Positions 21,099-22,634 of a stretch of 22,634 bases of DNA are shown here, in pieces (the stretch's first letter is position 1; the number at the start of each line of letters is the position of its first letter). The notes beneath the pieces were generated by a model, which was given only the letters and a program-made list of their open reading frames with translations, searched no databases and was not told the DNA's origin. A program made the translations under genes and the position numbers. Source of the DNA: Elusimicrobiales bacterium (GTDB lineage: Bacteria > Elusimicrobiota > Elusimicrobia > Elusimicrobiales > Elusimicrobiaceae); assembly GCA_041651175.1 (NCBI GenBank), contig JBAZJT010000028.1:1-22634 (forward strand), in the 5' to 3' direction.

Positions 21099-22115
21099 AT
21101 GTTTATGACGGAGCGTAAAAACATGTGGATGACAGCAATCGCAATTGCTGCTTTCCTCTGTGCGCAACCGCGGACCGTTTGTGGTTCAGAAAACGCCAGC
21201 GGCGAAAGGCCATCTGTGCGCATTGACGAAAACAGTGTGCCGCGTTTGCTTGGCGGCCCCAATGCGGAAATTCAAACTGTCCGCGCGGAAGTTGTCTCTA
21301 AAAAAGAAGCCGAAGCCGCCGAAGCTGAGCTTCGGGAGTACAGGGAGAAAATCCTTCAATCGCCGTTCGCATTTTACCTGGGAACACTGCCTGCTGTATA
21401 TATCAAGAGCATGCCTTCTGCCAGTTCGGAAACTATCAGGGGCGGAAAGGTGAGCCATTTCACCGACAGGGAATTAAATCCGCCATTCAAGATAGGTTTG
21501 CCTGCCAAGGGATTTGTCAACGGCAAAATAACTTATAAAGGAAAAATGACCGGACTTGCCTGCGTTGATACTAGTGAATTCATGGCCGAGTTTACCCCCA
21601 AGCCCAAAGCCGACGGCAGGGGATTTTTCAATAATGAAACACAGTTGTTTGTGCTGTCGCAATCCGCGCCCGCGCTGAAGCAATGGCGGGAACTTTCCTC
21701 CGCCGAATGTACTGAAATAACCGGCAGCGAATTGGCGAAACTAAAAAAAGCCGTCATAGAATTTTACAGCGCATCACCGGAAAAAATTGGAGACTTTGAC
21801 TGGGAAAATGACACGAAACTGACGATGATGGAATACATGCGCAAGAAACTTTCCATCAAAGCATGGCGTTTTCAGGCGAAGGGGGCGGCTCCGCTTGTCG
21901 TGCTGAACGGATTTTCCGGCAAGACTCCTTCTTTTATGGCGATAGCCGACGGCGGCAAAATAAACCAATTTTTGTCCCGGCACTCGCTTGAGCAGGCTGT
22001 TAACTTCAACGGCTCGCTGGCGTTTATAGTGCGCGGCTGGGAATGGGAATCCGATAATATATGGCAATGCCTTGTTTTTGACTCTCCGGTCGCAAAACCG
22101 TTTATCTGTTTTTAA
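21099..22115 (+). CDS. Secreted protein of unknown function with PRLLGG motif
   Basis: The product is about 338 residues with a signal peptide (MTERKNMWMTAIAIAAFLCAQPRTVCG). Possible starts are ATG 21099, 21105 or 21123; only the last has a ribosome-binding site (GGAG at 21110-21113), but it would drop the basic n-region. After the signal come a charged linker, PRLLGG (48-53 from ATG 21099) and a Glu/Lys/Ala helical stretch (60-85). Next is a mixed domain: YLGTLPAVYIKSMPS, FKIGLPAKGFVNGKITYKGKM, LVVLNGFSGKTPSFMAIADGG and AFIVRGWEWESDNIWQC. I recognise no family. Codon use is visibly more AT-rich than that of the preceding genes, hinting at a separate origin. The TAA stop (22113-22115) lies inside the terminal repeat of the adjacent mobile element, so the natural C-terminus may have been altered. 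Confidence 0.7.
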   Translation: MFMTERKNMWMTAIAIAAFLCAQPRTVCGSENASGERPSVRIDENSVPRLLGGPNAEIQTVRAEVVSKKEAEAAEAELREYREKILQSPFAFYLGTLPAVYIKSMPSASSETIRGGKVSHFTDRELNPPFKIGLPAKGFVNGKITYKGKMTGLACVDTSEFMAEFTPKPKADGRGFFNNETQLFVLSQSAPALKQWRELSSAECTEITGSELAKLKKAVIEFYSASPEKIGDFDWENDTKLTMMEYMRKKLSIKAWRFQAKGAAPLVVLNGFSGKTPSFMAIADGGKINQFLSRHSLEQAVNFNGSLAFIVRGWEWESDNIWQCLVFDSPVAKPFICF

Positions 22116-22278
22116 CCTGAATGTTTCAGTTGGTTGCGAGGACCGAGGCGAAAAAGCGCAGAATAATGCCGGACAAAATTATCCGCGCGCGCTTCACAGC
22201 ACGAAAGGATAGTTTTGTGAAGGCAGTATGAAGCGATTTTTCGCCGAATCCCGCAACCAACTGAAACTTTCAGGTTAA
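22112..22278. mobile_element. MITE-like 167-bp imperfect palindrome
   Basis: The element begins TTAACCTGAA and ends TTCAGGTTAA. Its outer 27 bases are inverted copies with one mismatch (22112-22138 against the complement of 22252-22278). Similarity continues inward for roughly 78 bases per arm with mismatches and small gaps: GGCGAAAAA, CGC, ATA.TGCC, ACAAAA and TATCC recur in order. It has no coding capacity. This is the form of a miniature inverted-repeat transposable element or a large structured intergenic repeat. TTAA at each end could be the target duplication or part of the repeat. A nested hairpin (CTTCACA/TGTGAAG) lies in the centre. Confidence 0.7.
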
Positions 22279-22348
22279 TTTCACTGTATTGGGAGAACCC
22301 GCATTGTTATAGGCTTAAAATCACGAAACCGGAAACAGGCTCAACGAC

Positions 22349-22478
22349 TTTTAACCACGAAACACACGAACCACACGAAACACTGCGATCGCAAAAAAGG
22401 AAAAAACACCGACGGAGGAACTTCGCAATGTTTGCTTGCCGTTGTCTTTGTCGTCTTTCGTGTGTTTCGTGGTTAAAA
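22349..22478. repeat. 130-bp inverted repeat with perfect 22-bp arms
   Basis: The arm at 22349-22370 (starting TTTTAACCACGAAACACA) is the exact reverse complement of 22457-22478. The 86 bases between hold more degenerate CACGAA-like units and a purine-rich stretch, with no reading frame of note. Intergenic repeats of the TTAACCACGAA type are familiar from several bacterial phyla. This one could be a second MITE or the transcript-end hairpin of such a repeat. The flanking 22279-22348 shows nothing I can name. A small hairpin, AGCCGT/ACGGCT (22490-22504), follows the right arm. Confidence 0.65.
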
Positions 22479-22507
22479 TCCCCGGTTTTAGCCGTAAAAC
22501 GGCTGGT

Positions 22508-22533
22508 TTAACCTGAAAACTTCAGTTGACTTC
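22508..22533 (+). repeat. Third copy of the MITE terminal repeat; candidate left end of an insertion sequence
   Basis: These 26 bases begin TTAACCTGAAA and contain TTCAGTTG, matching the MITE end at about 21 of 26 positions in the outward orientation. It lies about 54-80 bases before the partial gene at 22587, the distance expected between an insertion-sequence end and its transposase start. Confidence 0.5.
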
Positions 22534-22543
22534 TAAAAACAGG

Positions 22544-22590
22544 GCACGGTTTCGTATCATCTATTTGCCAATGGAGGATAGAAACCGTGC
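22544..22590 (+). promoter_or_regulatory. Hairpin covering the start codon of the partial gene at 22587
   Basis: GCACGGTTTC (22544-22553) pairs perfectly with GAAACCGTGC (22581-22590); TATC/GATA extends the stem by 4 bp after a one-base bulge. The GTG start is inside the stem and the GGAGG ribosome-binding site is at its loop edge. Transcripts entering from outside would be poorly translated, a control known for transposase genes. Confidence 0.55.
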
Positions 22591-22634
22591 GCATACAAAC
22601 TACCACATTACAGACCAGCAAGCCAATAACCCTG
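22587..22634 (+). CDS. Start of a gene, possibly a transposase; cut by the window edge
   Basis: A GTG at 22587 with GGAGG 9 bases upstream opens a frame (MRIQTTTLQTSKPITL) that is still open at the right edge. Sixteen residues cannot identify a family. The transposase suggestion comes from context: the repeat end at 22508, the nearby MITE and the start-codon hairpin. Confidence 0.45.
   Translation, partial: MRIQTTTLQTSKPITL

Noticed and set aside
20087..21262. 391-residue minus-strand frame
   Set aside because: It lies antisense to the PEBP and methyltransferase genes, which have recognised motifs and coupled starts.
22349..22478. CRISPR array from the repeated CACGAA units
   Set aside because: Units are short, irregular and inverted rather than direct repeats with unique spacers, and no cas genes are present.

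Overview
The window looks like a chromosomal segment of a GC-rich Gram-negative bacterium. My best guess is a member of the Elusimicrobiota. This rests on the pilin-like C-terminus of the protein at 11298-12269, an outer-membrane-barrel-like protein, several Sec-signal envelope proteins and very compact operons. The phylum call is inference, because there is no rRNA or other decisive marker. Most neighbouring genes overlap by 4 to 11 bases, so translational coupling is the rule.

Layout, left to right. 1-770: the tail of an unidentified reading frame and a class I methyltransferase, possibly one gene split by a one-base frameshift. 824-4788 (leftward operon): a SpoIID/LytB-domain envelope protein, then queA and tgt (queuosine tRNA modification), then a small nitroreductase. 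4884-11241 (rightward operon, divergent from the last): a Leloir galactose operon in the order galT, a degenerate M24 'pita-bread' protein, galK, an exported GH42 beta-galactosidase, galE. The GH42 would release galactose outside the cytoplasm; GalK, GalT and GalE would feed it into UDP-sugar and glucose-1-phosphate metabolism. No sugar transporter is present here. 11298-12269: a secreted helical protein ending in a pilin-type C-terminal domain.

12280-18038 (leftward operon): a small secreted protein, a YtrA-type GntR repressor, an ABC ATPase and two tandem paralogous permeases, each carrying a soluble domain of about 380 residues that reads like a beta-propeller. A near-consensus promoter (18107-18134) with a 22-bp dyad (18081-18102) over its start point gives a simple autoregulation model. 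A 14-bp perfect hairpin (17586-17615) separates the first gene from the repressor gene. 18184-22115 (rightward): an outer-membrane beta-barrel candidate, greA, a PEBP/YbhB-like exported protein, a methyltransferase and a secreted protein of unknown function.

22112-22634 is mobile or repetitive DNA. It holds a 167-bp imperfect palindrome that looks like a MITE and supplies the stop codon of the preceding gene, a second inverted repeat with perfect 22-bp arms, a third copy of the MITE end, and the first 16 codons of what may be a transposase whose start codon lies inside a hairpin.

The most interesting points are the GntR-controlled ABC system with permease-propeller fusions and its visible operator, the MITE/insertion-sequence pair sharing terminal repeats, several genes with a -10 box 6 to 8 bases before the start codon (predicted leaderless mRNAs), the pseudo-M24 protein inside the gal operon, and a PRLLGG motif shared by two otherwise unrelated secreted proteins.
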